Of a stretch of DNA of 64,000 bases, positions 1-11,700 are shown in pieces (the stretch's first letter is position 1; the number at the start of each line of letters is the position of its first letter). The stretch comes from Crocodylus rhombifer (lineage: Eukaryota > Chordata > Crocodylia > Crocodylidae). A program made the position numbers and the translations under genes. The stretch spans positions 27,007 through 91,006 of the forward strand of contig JAVSML010024570.1 of NCBI GenBank assembly GCA_038503035.1, read 5' to 3'. Below the pieces are notes generated by a model. The model did no database searches. It had not been told where the DNA came from and saw only the letters and a program-made list of their open reading frames with translations.

Positions 1-467
1 TCCAGGGACCCCCTTTGCCCATACCAATGGGTATACCTGGTCCTCCCACTGGTTCCACTCCGGGGGAGCGTTCATAGCCGAGGGTTCAACCGCGAGGGTC
101 ATTATCCATGCATTTTCAGGGGGCAATGTGAGGGTTATTTCATCCTGGGTAAAATGCAGTGATGCACCTAATCAACAAAGCAGGTCTTGTCCTAGCAGGG
201 GTGTAGGGCAATCTGGAAGGTAGACCAATTTGTGAGAAAGAGCCCGGTCTCCCAGAGCACATTCTGCAGGAGCATACACTGGGCACTGAGTCTTTTTTTC
301 CCGTGGCACTCACCACGGTGAGAGAGTCCGCTACGGGAAGTTGAAGAGGTTGATTTACAGCGGTCCGTGCTGCCCCGGAGTCTACCAAAAAAATCAATTT
401 CTGAATTCCCCACCCGCATTTTTACTTGGGGTTCCGGGGGTGGGGTGGTCCGTTTCCCCTGACACCC
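1..467 (-). pseudogene. pol: start of the protease/pol region
   Basis: After the gag UAG, the gag frame continues through a proline-rich stretch, and the aspartic protease signature LVDSGA appears near 385 in a different frame. The change of frame coincides with a run of seven A (plus strand 387-393). In gammaretroviruses gag and pol share one frame and pol is reached by stop readthrough, so this looks like mutational damage, not programmed frameshifting. The open frame after the signature stops at 140, and sequence continues to the window edge. Reverse transcriptase is not reached. Confidence 0.7.
387..393 (-). other. homopolymer run at the protease frame break
   Basis: Seven consecutive A on the plus strand (T on the coding strand), immediately before the protease active-site codons and exactly where the frame of recognisable sequence changes. 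A real mutation and an assembly error in a homopolymer would look the same. Confidence 0.6.
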
Positions 468-1396
468 CTACTCCTGTCCTTCCACTGCCATTACAGGAGT
501 GCAGTCTCTCCCTTTCTCTGGGCATTCATTCTTCCAGTGTCCCTCTTGCCAGCATAAGGCACACTGGTTCCGTCCCAGGCGTCTTTCTTGTGGGCCAGGG
601 CGCCCGCGCCCACAACCCCTTATACCTCTGCCTCTCCCACCTTCTTGTGGCCTTTCTCTGACTCCAGCCTGTACTGCTGTTACTAGCATTCTAACTTGTC
701 TCTTGTCCTTTTCTCCTTCTCTGAGAGTATACACCCTGTTTGCAGTTTCCAGGATTTGTGCTACAGACATACCCATTAAGTCTTCCTTCTTTTGTAACTT
801 CCTCTTTATATCAGGGGCTGCACGGCTGGTAAAAATACCTTTTATAATCACCTCCGTTGCCTGGTCATCAGGGTCTGCATTGGTATTTTGCCGAATGGCG
901 TCCCGGATGCACTGTAGGAATGCAATGGGACTTTCCTTCGGCTCCTGTACTATTTCATACGGCTTTGCCCAGTTATTATGTCGGACAGCCGAGTGCCTGA
1001 GCCCATGCATAAGTAGTTCTTTGTAAGAGTTAAGACGGGTATAATCCACAGGATTGTTAGGGTCCCATCTAGGGTCTGCTAGGGGAACCACATCTGCCGG
1101 ACCAGGAACATTGACGGGATCCCATTCATGCCTCCACTGTGCTTCTTCCCTTGCTTTGGAAATAACTTGATTCCGCTCTACTTCAGATAATAAGGTTCAC
1201 ATAAGGATATTACAATCGTCCCAATCAGGCTTGTGACTAGCTAAACTTCCCTCAAAGACAGAAATAAACTTACTTGGGCTAGTTGAAAATTCTCCAGCCT
1301 GTGCTTTAAAATCCGCCAGGTCCACTGGATTAAAAGGTACGTGGGTGTATACTTGCATGGTCTGGACTGCACGCCCATCTGCCCCAGGCCGGGCTA
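468..1396 (-). pseudogene. gag: gag capsid and nucleocapsid region
   Basis: Capsid sequence can be followed on the minus strand from about 1390 to 650, with an in-frame TGA at 1197-1199. The open part (1091-468) shows gammaretrovirus-like landmarks in order: DPRWDPN, a KESPIAFL segment equivalent to the conserved capsid C-terminal region, APDIKRKLQK, an arginine/glycine-rich linker, then one zinc knuckle CALCWQEGHWKNEC with C-X2-C-X4-H-X4-C spacing. One knuckle rather than two favours a gamma-type gag. It ends in UAG at 470-468, where gammaretroviruses read through into pol. The initiating codon assigned at 1091 is only a convenience, since homology continues upstream of it. Confidence 0.85.
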
Positions 1397-1903
1397 TTAC
1401 AGTCTAGTAAGTAAAAGATAAAATCCCACTGAGGGAGGGATCTCTGGGACTGGGGGCATCTGACGTTTATATGGTGGAGGTGTTAAAGCCGAAGGGGACG
1501 CCGACTCTGGCATTACAGTAATGGGGGGGGAATGCTGAGACTCAACACTAACAACTACTGATCCTGTCGGAGTCAAATCACACTTCTGCAAAATATCTGT
1601 CTTGTTCCATAAAGCCATAAACAATTGTGCATACAAATGTTCATTCCACTTACCCGTCCGCTGACAAAACAGGAGTAATTGGAGGATTGTATTGTAGTTA
1701 ATTGACCCTTCCGGAGGCCACCTTTCCTGATCCTCCAGTTGATATTGAGGCCATTCCACTGTACAGAACCTTTTAAGATCATTTTCAGTCATTAGATCTG
1801 ACTTAAACAGTTTCCAATTAGTCAGAATGCATTCTAAGGGTATACACCGTGCCCTGCCAACCGTACTCTGTCCCTGCCCATACTCTAGGGAGACACTGGG
1901 CAT
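1397..1903 (-). pseudogene. gag: gag matrix region of the endogenous retrovirus
   Basis: This 168-codon frame resembles the gammaretroviral matrix domain. A segment with NWKLFKSD and EWPQYQ is followed by a helical stretch containing LLLFCQRTGKW. A proline-rich region then carries TPPPYKRQ; PPPY is the late-domain motif that recruits Nedd4-family ligases in living viruses. Matrix normally brings Gag to the plasma membrane through an N-terminal myristoylglycine; the N-terminus here does not read MG in frame, so the true start is damaged. The frame closes near 1397, just before recognisable capsid sequence in another frame, so gag is broken here. Confidence 0.75.
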
Positions 1904-2178
1904 CCCCAGGTCCTACAGGGAGACACTGGGCGTCCCTAGGTCTTAACAGACAATGCTCTGAGCTTATCCTACCTTATCCGAGGGACCGGTTTCACACCGT
2001 CACCCACGATCGCTTCTCCACTATTAGAGCGCGTTGCACCGTTGTGCCCTCTGGGGTCGATCAAACCACGTCTCTGCCAAGGCCCCCAATGAAACCATCG
2101 GTGCGCGCTGGGCGTCGGTTGTTGCCGCAAGTCGTCGACCCCAGGAGGGATCCGGGCAAGGCGAAATGTTAGCCTCGA
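1904..2178 (-). other. retroviral leader between primer-binding site and gag
   Basis: About 275 bases lie between the primer-binding site and the first gag reading frame. This is where a packaging signal and splice donor would lie. I did not identify either with confidence. Confidence 0.5.
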
Positions 2179-2196
2179 GCCCCACGTTGGGCGCCA
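2179..2196 (-). other. primer-binding site, tRNA-Lys(1,2) type
   Basis: The plus strand reads GCCCCACGTTGGGCGCCA, which I recognise as the 3' end of tRNA-Lys1,2 including CCA. The minus strand is therefore the 18-base primer-binding site for that tRNA, four bases inside the LTR. This primer is best known from betaretroviruses such as Mason-Pfizer monkey virus and mouse mammary tumour virus; most gammaretroviruses use tRNA-Pro, Gln or Gly. Confidence 0.85.
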
Positions 2197-2298
2197 AAAC
2201 TGTTGCCGGCACAAGGTGCCTGAGGGAGACAACAATTGGGTTTGTTGCCCGGTGTGCGTCGCGCCAGATAAACACACTGGGGGGAGAAGCAGACAGAG

Positions 2299-2304
2299 TT
2301 TATT
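2299..2304 (-). terminator. LTR polyadenylation signal AATAAA
   Basis: A canonical AATAAA on the minus strand, about 75 bases downstream of the LTR TATA box and about 100 bases before the U5 end, consistent with the R region. Confidence 0.65.
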
Positions 2305-2378
2305 TGAGCTCAAGTAAAAGGCACAGGGAGACCGTATAGTCTCAAATCCTGCACACCTAACCCTGCAACAGCGGGATC

Positions 2379-2385
2379 TTTATAC
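2379..2385 (-). promoter_or_regulatory. LTR TATA box
   Basis: TATAAAG on the minus strand, about 285 bases into the LTR and upstream of its polyadenylation signal. The placement is what an LTR promoter requires; activity is not shown. Confidence 0.65.
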
Positions 2386-2670
2386 CCCGGTCAGTTTCAC
2401 TGTCAATGATTTTCCACCAGCTGGCCCCCTCTTTCTCCCCTTTCCCTCCTCCTTTCACTCTCCGAGCGGTGCCCTTGCATTCCACAGATAACAGTTTTAG
2501 CTCGCCTGCTTTCCAGAAGGACAGGAGATTGCAGGCGCCAAAGAAAGGGTTATAAAGGTTGGGCAAGGTGGGGTTTTGGCTCTTCTGAGCCTGGAGCAGA
2601 AGGACTTCCTCGACACTCGTGGTCTTCCATCCCTCTGAGTTACCCAGGGTTATGCCCAGTGACACCAACA

Positions 2671-4082
2671 AGAGGATTCCCTGCTATTTCTCCATCTATA
2701 CACATTTATTTAATGCCATTTTAACAGCACTGGGTAGGATTAAGAGTGACATCTGGTGCTGCATGAGATGTTTGTTCTCTCTCATTCACTGCTTTCCTAT
2801 CTGAGCTAAAAATAATATTCAAAGTACGTACTATAATAATAACTGGTAGCAAGATGCCTGTCTAGAAAGAAGAGTGCTACATTTCTGGCAGGCTTCACTG
2901 GATAAAAGCCTAGCCAGCTTGAACAACTTTCATAAAAAATAAAAATTAGCTCCCTAGAAAGGAAAAAAATTAGCTTGCTTTTTCTTTCTAGTTTGGCCCC
3001 CAAATATTCAATTTAGCAGTGAAAAAAAGAAAAAAGAAAAACAGAGAAACAACATTATTGCACCAGGTTTTTTTTCTTCATACTTTAATAGATTTTTGAA
3101 CCAACAGTCCTGGAGAATTATGTCAGAACAGCACAGGCAGTGGCAGACAAGGCTTCTACAATTGTCTACCATTGCATTTCATATTTCACTTAGAGATCAC
3201 CTGTAAGATTAATACTCTCTCCAAAGCCAGTGTCAGACTTTGCCCTGTCTATTCAGACTTCTAATACAGGCTTTAGCTGCAGTGAATTTTATGAACCCGT
3301 CAGGGATCAATAAGGAACTGGAGTGAGAATTTAATTCTCAAACAGCTATCACCTTATAACAGCTCTTAGTCACTACTGATCTGGGCTTCTTTTGAAGCAG
3401 CTAAACTAATGTAGGCAGCTCAATATGCAACTTGTTCTGTATCCTGTGGCATGCTAGATCTAGATCCTATGTTAATTCTGTAAGTGTGATAGGTATGCTA
3501 TTAGTTCCATTCCCAGTTCAGGTTATTAATTCATTTGGAAGTTTCTATTGAATTGAGGATGAAATAATACAAATAAAGTGATCCCTGTGCCATTTATTTT
3601 TATACTATATTAAAATGGTCAATTTCACATTGCTTTCTATTTTGAAAACTCAAATGTGGAGACCGTCTCAGCCATCCATCTCAGCATTAAAGGCCCCTTG
3701 AAGAGACTTCACTTCTCAGATAGATTGTTTCAGGCTCCCTGCAGTCACAGACAGAAGTTACTACGTTGGTTTACATTCTGTTACCTTTCTGACTTCATCA
3801 CCATTACCACAAAGAGTAAAAACTCTAGGAGTATCCAAAGCTCAATGCACTGGCCAGGAATGAAGTCTGAGATTAATTCTGTGACTGCCAAAATGCCAGC
3901 TTCTCACAGATCTACATATGCTGCATTACCAATCTCTTCAATCACAACCTCTTTGATATTTTAAAAAAAATCACTTAGTGAAAACTTTGCTTCAGTTCAG
4001 AACATGGAAAATGAGACTAAAATAATGGAAATGGAAGGACAGAGAAGGTTATGCAGAGCCAGAAATAACCAGCAACTATCCA
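2671..4082. other. unassigned sequence
   Basis: AT-rich, non-repetitive-looking flank of the retrovirus. No gene, RNA or repeat recognised; the short open frames here lack any family signature. Confidence 0.5.
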
Positions 4083-4574
4083 CAGTAGCATAACTGGTGG
4101 GGAGAAAGGGAGGGTGAGCAGGGAACCTGCCCAGGTGTCTTTTAGGGGGGGCCTAGATTATCAATGGTATTTGACATTTGAATTGTTGTTGTTAGTTGCC
4201 TAAAGACCAATAAAGTGGAAGCCCCTATACCCCTACGGAATGACACTGCTTGCCTAAACTAATGCCACATACACATAATCAAATGATCTGGGAGAGTTCT
4301 CTAGGGTTTGTTCTCCTGGTAGAAACAAGTTACCTGGAAACACATGAACAGATATTTGAACACTCAGCCCCTAGTGAGCAGAGAGGTTGCAGTGCTGATG
4401 GTGCATAGCCAGAGGGCCCCTGTGCAGCAGCATAGGGATGGGGCCAGGCACTGGGGCAAAGCAGAAACAGAGATTTCAAGTTCATGAATTGTATTTGCCT
4501 CTCCACCTTCCAAGTCAGTGCCTGGGGTGGTTGCCCTATCACCACCACCACCCTCCCACCCCAGTTATGCCACT
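4083..4574. mobile_element. possible small hAT-like element (family shared with 53609-53801)
   Basis: The left end reads CAGTAGCATAACTGGTGG and the right end, reverse-complemented, reads AGTGGCATAACTGGGG, giving inverted termini of about 16 bases. The better-preserved element at 53609-53801 has related ends. No transposase coding is visible and no clear target duplication was found at this copy. Confidence 0.5.
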
Positions 4575-6909
4575 TTCATTGTGTATACATCTCAACATGC
4601 TCTGAAGGCTCCCTCAGTCTGCCTGGCAACACATTGACTGACCCAGACTGCTCAAACTCAGCCTGTGTGGGGATTTGTGGGGGGGTTCTGCTGCAAGCTC
4701 AGCTAGAATAGCGGAGTGCCAACAGCCATTGCAGTAATTTATTAATAGCTAATAAAATCATGGGCTTCTATGAATAGCAGGTGAGGTGTGTAGAAACTCT
4801 ACCTTTTTGCTAAAAACACGGATCATTGGAATGATGCCATCTAATGTAACTCCTATTATTCACCTATCTATTCTACCCAAACACAGCTTTAGATAAACCA
4901 TCATGGATCCATTCTTGTCAGACTATATATCTTATCCAAAAAATATCAATTAAAGTATTAGGGAGCACACCTTTTAGATAAGTGCTTGAAAAGATACAAG
5001 ACTCAGACAGGGTTAAATGTTTGGAACTCAAAAGAAGAGATGAATCTAAGGGACTTGAAAATAAGTTCCAAGTAAAATGGCCTAAGGAGCATACCCGTGG
5101 CTAAACAAAAAAACTGGAACCAACGCCACAGAGCACCTTCTACTGGTAATTATTTTTATGTGCAACAAGCAAATAAATACACACGCTGGACTGTTCTGGG
5201 GAGAACACTCTAAACTACTGAATAAAATATTGGAAAAATAACAACAGTGTAAAGAAGCCAGCTTAGATTTCCAGCAATTAGCTTTTGCCAAAATGTTCCA
5301 TTTCAAAAATATTTTTCCTGTCAATATAAAATTGATTTGTCACTCCCACTAACAATACTTCCCTGTCTGTTTTTTCTCTTTGAAAACCTGTTACTGCAAG
5401 ATACTTTTTTTTATTTTTAATATGCTTCCTAAGAGCAAGAATTTTCTGGCTACAAGCTTACCACAAAAATATATACGACTGAGATGAGCACTGTTTCCCA
5501 AACCAGTTATTGTGGGGGGGAACACTAATTATTTCGTTTCTCTGCCTTATCAATAAAAGAAAATGGCTTCAAATATAACTTGCTATTGATTGCTGCAACC
5601 CGGACATATTTTGCTATTCCAAATAGCCTGGGCTAACACTAGTCATGGGCTCTTTTTTTATAGCTGATACCCATCTGGCCAACACTTGGACTTTAGAGAT
5701 AAACTTACACTGATATTGCAACACACCTAAAAATGACCCATAAACTTTAGAACACAGCAGCTGCTAAGGCAGGAATGCATTTAATAAGATAGTTGTAATG
5801 TTGTTCACTATATGCCCATTAAAAGAGGAGACTTAATGCTAAATGATCTTGTAAAATGGCATCATTTTGTTCAACAGACCTCCGCATATCTACCTAAATT
5901 ACACAATCAGTTGTTTTACTTTTATCAGCACCGCTGAAAACACCCAGCTCTGGAAGAGGAGGCTGCAGTTTCTGATTCATTAAGTTCTAACTGATGTAAC
6001 TTTGTCATTGCTGGTGATGCGTGAGCTGGAACGAGACAAGCGACTCCTAGCCAGGCTCGTCTCACAGACCTGACACACAATAAAACCAACTTTATTGTTA
6101 ATGTTTACATGTATTACAGGGTGCTTCAGGTCTAACGAGGAATGGGCCTCCACTGTAGTAGGGACTGTACAGAGTTGTGAACTTCCCCCACCTTGAGGGG
6201 TTTACAGTTTAACTAGACAAGGCAGACATTGGGTGCAGGGAGGACCATAGCACGCAAGAGTGAAAATCCCAGGAGCAACAGGTGTCATAATAGCTGTATA
6301 AACTGGAGAGCAAGCAATATGGAATGAGGTTATTGGAGATCAGGAAGTGAAGAAAACACAGCAGGCAAGGAAAGAAGGACGATAAGAAGGACAGGTATGG
6401 AAGTTTCAATGGAGAAGGGAAGCTGGAGCAAATCGCCCAAACTCCAGTTAAAATTGATGAAAATTTCTGACATGAGTGTCAGTGGGCCTTGCTTAAGCTG
6501 CCTCTGGAACTGCATCTCCCAGATGGACTTGCTGGCTGGCTGTTCCCTCTAATTTCTGGGAGTCCTCATGGCTATGGGGAAGGGGGATAACTTATGGGTC
6601 TTTCCCCACAGTCAGAGACCATCTCTGCTTTGTAGTTCTGGCTGTGAGGGAAGTTGGGGATGGCCCTAACCAAAGCCCACATTACCCTTCTCTATAAAGC
6701 AGCAGTCCTTGCACTCAGATGTTCATAGCAGTGTGTTTTTTCCCTGTAAACTGAGTGAATCCATTCTGAAAATCATTAGGCAACAACCACCAGGAATCCC
6801 AATGCCATTTTTATGTGGTCACTTCTCTGAGAACCGCACTTATAGTGCCTTCTCCAAACAGTGAATGGGAATGCTCCAAGAGACTGGGACGTTTCTGAAT
6901 ATCATAACC
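4575..6909. other. unassigned sequence
   Basis: No coding region or recognisable repeat. A poly-pyrimidine stretch near 5400 and generally AT-rich composition are the only notable features. Confidence 0.5.
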
Positions 6910-7200
6910 CAGTGATTCTCAACCAGGGTGTTGCACCACCCTTTTAAGGGTGTCAGGTAAAGTTAACAAAGCTAGGTGTGCAAAGAACATGATTCACTAA
7001 ATTAATCCAGAGATTTCACATAGGAAGCCACAGTGTCAAAACAGGTCTGAGTTCTTTGCAACATGGGAATTCCTCTACTATTTTTCTGTAGTCAAAAAAT
7101 TAAGGGAAAGCTGAGACCTGACACTTTCCATTGCTTGTGGTAATGGTGGTAGGTCAGTGGTTCTCCACCTTGTTAGACTCAAGGCACCCCTTGGATTTTC
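6910..7200 (+). mobile_element. two hAT-type terminal fragments
   Basis: Two starts of the common hAT terminus occur in tandem: CAGTGATTCTCAACCAGG at 6910 and CAGTGGTTCTCCACC at 7155. The second continues into sequence like that at 37313 (both have a stretch on the theme of AAGGCACCCC). I could not place matching right ends, so these are annotated as fragments. Confidence 0.5.
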
Positions 7201-10056
7201 ACAGTTGAATCCTTATCCTTATTTCCCACCTCCTTATGTAAGCAGAAGGCCACTTTAAGTCATTTACGGTTATCATTTGCACATCGATCACGCATTTTCT
7301 CAGATCCAGAAAAACTCCATCACCATAAGTCGAAGAGTGCCAAAAAAAGCAATCAAACAAGAATAAGCCAAATAGCTGAAAGGGAGATATTAAAGAAGGC
7401 TGGGCTGGGAAAGAACCAGTTTTATTTTTAGACATGCAAACTAACTGGCATAGGGCAGCTACTTCAAAATGGAATTGGGGAAGATGTGAAACCCAGCCAG
7501 ACCTGTATTACTATTTGTAACCTGGGCCTTGATGAACTGTTAGCTCATGCACCCTTGCAATACTGAACATGTGACAAAAGGTAGCAGCAAATATCCTTGC
7601 TTATACATGGGAGAAAACCAAAGCCCTCAATATAAACAATAGGGAGCCAATTGTCATTTAGAAAGAGTCCCTCTATGCAGCTTTGGTAGAGTAAATATGT
7701 TAAGTTATATTTAAAATTAGAATCAGGTCTTACATGGTTGTAGCTCAGGGTCAAGCTTCAACACCAGGCCTCAACGGGTGTTGAAGTGGGAAAGCCTCAA
7801 CAGACGCTAGATTTCAGTGATGACTTGCTAGGATTTCTAGCCAAGGATTATATGTGGAATTAGCACTAGTTACCAACATGATTGCTTGCTCTCTGGGTAA
7901 GAAAAGTATTTTACACTGTATGTTGAGTTGGGAACTCTCAGTTCCAGCCCACAAACATTACTGGCTTCCCAGGATTACAGAAACAAAGTTGTAGACTGTA
8001 CCATGGGCTCTGAAGAAGTTTAGTTTGAACACCTCAGCTTGGACCCTTTGTTTAAAAACATTCTGGGCCATAAAAACAAAGCCAAAACCTTGGCTTCAAC
8101 AGAAATATTAGACTAAATTCACTATTAAGAGATGATAGCTCACAGACCAAGGACAGCATTCAAGCGTTGATTTCTTAGCCATGTTTCACAGAAAGTGAAC
8201 AGTGGCCACCCACCTATTTTCTAGTTGAAACGATGAAGGCTCAAGGCTGGACCACAAACCTGACTACTGGTGCTGAAAAGGTATAGTCCCTGATGTCTAG
8301 GCCTGGCTCCGCACCCTAGGGGCACTCCTCTTTCCCCAACCCCGGTGGCTGGAGACAGGGGTCCTACTGACCTCAACTCAAAGGCTTACACACAAAACAA
8401 CTCTCCAGCACGGGATGTCAGTCTTTTTTCCCTTGAATATCTAAAAACAAAACAACCTACATGTTTAAGCATAAATTCAACATATTAACTGTGCATTCTC
8501 CCAGCTGACCCAGACTCCCTGCAGTACTTCACAGAGCATCTGCCTGGGACTCGCACAGTAGTGTAATGGCAGGTGGAGGGCAACAACAGCAGCAGCACCA
8601 GGCAAGCCCTTTGTCAGGGACACAAAAATCAGCTGTTGCCACAGCAGCTGATGGTATCACTGTAACCAGCACAGCAGGAGCTAGCATAGCCCCTAGAGCC
8701 ATGCAGCTACTTCAGGAGCAGAGCTGTGCAGCTACACAGCTGGAGGTGCATATAAATTAGAGCGTTCCCTACTTCTGAACACCTGCACCAATCTTCCTAT
8801 TCCCTGACGGTTTCCTTACAGCTGAGCTCTGGCTGGCTTCTATGAAAACCAGGTGATCTTTAACCTAGCAGCTGACCCCTGGCATCAGGACATCATTAGC
8901 TAGGAATCAGCTTATTGTGTAGAGGCCCTCTCCTTGTAAACAGCCACCCACCCACTGGCAAGGATTCCCTAGGAAACAGTACACTATTCTGGGACCAGTC
9001 CTGGGTTCAAGGGAAGAGGCAGTAGTGCTGTGGCTGGTACTCTGCAGGTTGAAATTTCCCCCAGTATTTAGGCTCGTGCTCTGTTAGGCTGCTGTAGTAC
9101 AACAGCAGGAGGAGGAGCCCCACAGATGTACTGAGCATGGAGAAGTTTTAATTTCTGAAGAAAAGCTCCGAGGTTTGGTCTTATTTTACCACCTTAGTAA
9201 TTCAGGTTCTAATACATTAGGCTTCCTGGGCACTGTTACTGAGAGTATAATAGTTGCCATGTGCACCTGATACTGGACCATCCCTTACAAATACTGCTGT
9301 ACCCAACTTCACTGACAGTTGGCAAGGCACAGGAAAAAGAGGAAGAGGCTGTACAAATTCAGCCTAAATTCTGCTCCAGGAGGCTCATACAGTTTTCACT
9401 TGGAGTAATAACTGTGTCCCCAACAGCTGGATTTGTAACAGGGTGATAGGCTCAATACTGCTCAGGGAAGTCAGCCCCCAAGCCATGCACAAGAGGCATG
9501 CCTCACCCATAAATTCCCATGCTCATTCACACCAATTGCTGAAAGTGAAGCAATGTAGCAGGTCAGAGAAACGCTGAATGCACACATTGCACCCCTCTCA
9601 GCCTGCTTATCCTGGGGTTGCTTATGGGCACATGCTCAGCACTGCCCTGGGGTGGCAACCAGGCCTCATTTCGGGGGGTGCCTATGGAGTGGGAGCAAGT
9701 GGGATGGGGGCGGGGAGGGTTCCTGATGGCAGCTCAAACCTGACACAGGTGATAGAGATGGGCCATGAGGAACAGAACAGGACCAAACCATCAGCTACTC
9801 CTGCTAGAGTGTGCTACGTGGCTGGCATCTCACATACATCTCCTGGAAGGCAGGTACACTTCCATTGCTGTTTTTGTTCTCTCTACATACACAAATTCTC
9901 TGAAAAGAGAGGGCTAGCTAATCTGTGACACAGGAAAAAAAAAGGGGGTGGGGGAGATGGGGAAGGACCAAAGTCCCAAATATTTACAGTGACAACAACC
10001 CAGTGTGGCCACAGCATATGTTGATGACTTTCTTTCTTTAAGTTAGAATCTCTGAT
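7201..10056. other. unassigned sequence
   Basis: No supportable gene. An open frame at 8566-8760 begins with a glutamine-rich run but has no recognisable domain and no exon signals. Confidence 0.5.
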
Positions 10057-10236
10057 GCATACTCGGGTGGCCATCATAGAGGACAATCCGGTTGTCCTCT
10101 GTCCTCTATTGATACAAAACCCAACACCTTTATGTCCTCTGTTTTTCTCTTGAAGAGACATAAAGGTGCTGGGTTTCATACAAGGGACAGAGTAGCAGGA
10201 ATCCGGAATGTCCTTTATGATAGCCACGCTATGCGT
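10057..10236. repeat. palindromic hairpin element
   Basis: Left arm about 10057-10140 and right arm about 10154-10236 are imperfect reverse complements, separated by about 13 bases. The inner part is best preserved: the left arm ends with ACACCTTTATGTC and the right arm begins with its complement. The outer part pairs a GTGGCCATCATA segment with TATGATAGCCAC. This is a miniature inverted-repeat element or similar foldback sequence; family not recognised. Confidence 0.7.
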
Positions 10237-10523
10237 AGCTCAAGAGGTGTTGGCCTAGCACAGAAGTTTTGATCCCCTTGGGCACCCAAACAGGGTCAGG
10301 AAAAATCTAAGTCATAATGCCTCTGAATAGTAGTGGAAAAGGATAAATAATATATTCTTAATTCTTCCTGAGGTTTTGTTTTTTAATCCTTCTTTCCTCC
10401 TGGCACTAGAAATCATAATCCCAGTCTTAAAGAGCTCTATATATTAAAAAACCCAAAAAACTGGTGGACATTTAAACCAGCAGGATAAGTTGTAAGATGC
10501 CTGCCAACTAATTAGTAATGGTC

Positions 10524-10600
10524 ATAGAATCAGACTTAGGATGGAAACGATTCATCGGGCCAAATTTCCAATACTTTGAGCTCTGTAGAACTGCTCTACA
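10524..10600 (-). repeat. possible degraded antisense CR1 3' end
   Basis: Begins TCATAGAATCAGACTTAGG and continues with a faint match to the usual antisense CR1 start (a 'tagaatcat...ggaagggacc...tcatc' pattern). Short and diverged, so only tentative. Confidence 0.35.
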
Positions 10601-11176
10601 GTTACATGGCCAAAATTCCTCATCATCTTGTACTGGTTAAATTTTAGGCAAATGTGCAATTGCCCACTTGCTCAATATGCCCCAGGAAATACTGAAGCAA
10701 ATTTAGGAGCATATAAAGACAAATCTCAGGCAATGATCTGTTCCCCAGACTTGTAGATTTAGAAAAGAAGTTTCTCTATTTGATCCAGGCTGCGTCTGGA
10801 AAAAATTATCAAGAATGTGTGCGAGAAGATGGGTCATCTGAAAACTCTTAGGAAATAAGACTACATAAGACTGTCTGACAGGGGGATAGTGCCAACACTT
10901 CTTCATTTTTTGTGGCGGGAACAGAGCTTTTCTTTTACTTATCAATACATAAAATCAGTACCGAGTCATTCATTTTATGAACATTTGTTGTGAAGTCAAT
11001 TTGCCCAGAATCTTTATAAGCATGCATGCTAGGTATAAATTGCAATTCCACACAAGACCTACCTAAAATTTTGATTTGTGATCAAAAGTGCATAAATAAA
11101 TCTCCTTTTTCCGTCATTAGGGTCAAAATTGGCTCCAACTCAGCAAAGCACTTAAGCTTGTACTTTTGTCCATCTT
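10601..11176. other. unassigned sequence
   Basis: AT-rich sequence without coding or repeat signature recognised. Confidence 0.5.
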
Positions 11177-11440
11177 GGCTACGGACAGACATTCAAAAAG
11201 CCTGAGCCTGAATTCATTCAATCTTTGAAAGTTAGTCTAACCTGCAAAGCTCGAACAGATTTGGAGGTATATAGATATTCCCTTTTCATTCCAGAAATGC
11301 AGACACATGCCTGCAGTGGCACAGGCTAGAAGCCAGGGGACACTAGAGCAGATCTCCCTTCCCTTCAACAGTGCTGGGCAGGAGGAATGGCCAGGCCCAG
11401 GCAGGACACTCTGATTAGGGAGGGGTCGCCCCCCACCCCA
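11177..11440 (+). mobile_element. truncated element E, A-end
   Basis: The start GGCTACGGACAGACATTC and the following 150 bases (including a GTTAGTCTAACCTGC stretch and a 'TTCCAGAAATGCA' segment) match the A-ends of the copies at 24984-25470 and, reversed, 20820-21098. The match fades after about 11440, and no B-end follows in the right orientation, so the copy is truncated. Non-coding. Confidence 0.65.
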
Positions 11441-11700
11441 TAGCAGCCCAGCAAGGAGTTGATAACACGGTGTTTATCGCCCCTAAATCAGCCCATTAAG
11501 AACACAAAAGCTTTTCTCCATTAGATCAAGCTCTTCTTCAACATTTTTCCAAGGAAAGCCCTTGATTCAACAAATCATTTATACGCTTAACTTTAATCAT
11601 GAGCTCAAATTGGGCTGGGGACAGACCTTACACAAACTGGTTGAAGTGATCAGAAGCTGGTTTAAACCTGTAACAGAACATTAGTTCTGTGCACATAAAC

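Larger units (their letters stand above)
1..2670 (-). mobile_element. 5' part of a gammaretrovirus-like endogenous retrovirus
   Basis: Read on the minus strand from 2670 down, this shows an LTR (2670-2201), a primer-binding site (2196-2179), a leader, gag matrix, capsid and nucleocapsid, then the start of the protease/pol region, which leaves the window at base 1. Gag has a PPPY late motif, a gammaretrovirus-type capsid C-terminus and a single CCHC knuckle. A UAG stop separates gag from the protease region, as in gammaretroviruses. The copy is defective, with an in-frame stop in capsid, a frame break between matrix and capsid, and a frame change in front of the protease active site. The 3' half, env and second LTR are outside the window, so target duplication and age cannot be judged. 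Confidence 0.9.
2201..2670 (-). repeat. 5' LTR of the endogenous retrovirus
   Basis: The 470-base interval begins TGTTG and ends CAACA on the plus strand, the short inverted ends expected of an LTR, and adjoins the primer-binding site with a four-base spacer. On the minus strand a TATAAAG box (2379-2385) is followed about 75 bases later by AATAAA (2299-2304), which fits a U3-R-U5 layout with a short R. The outer boundary at 2670 rests on the inverted ends only, because the partner LTR is not in the window. Confidence 0.8.

Noticed and set aside
8566..8760. 64-codon frame starting with a glutamine-rich run
   Set aside because: Short CAA/CAG-rich stretch without conserved motif, exon signals or neighbours.
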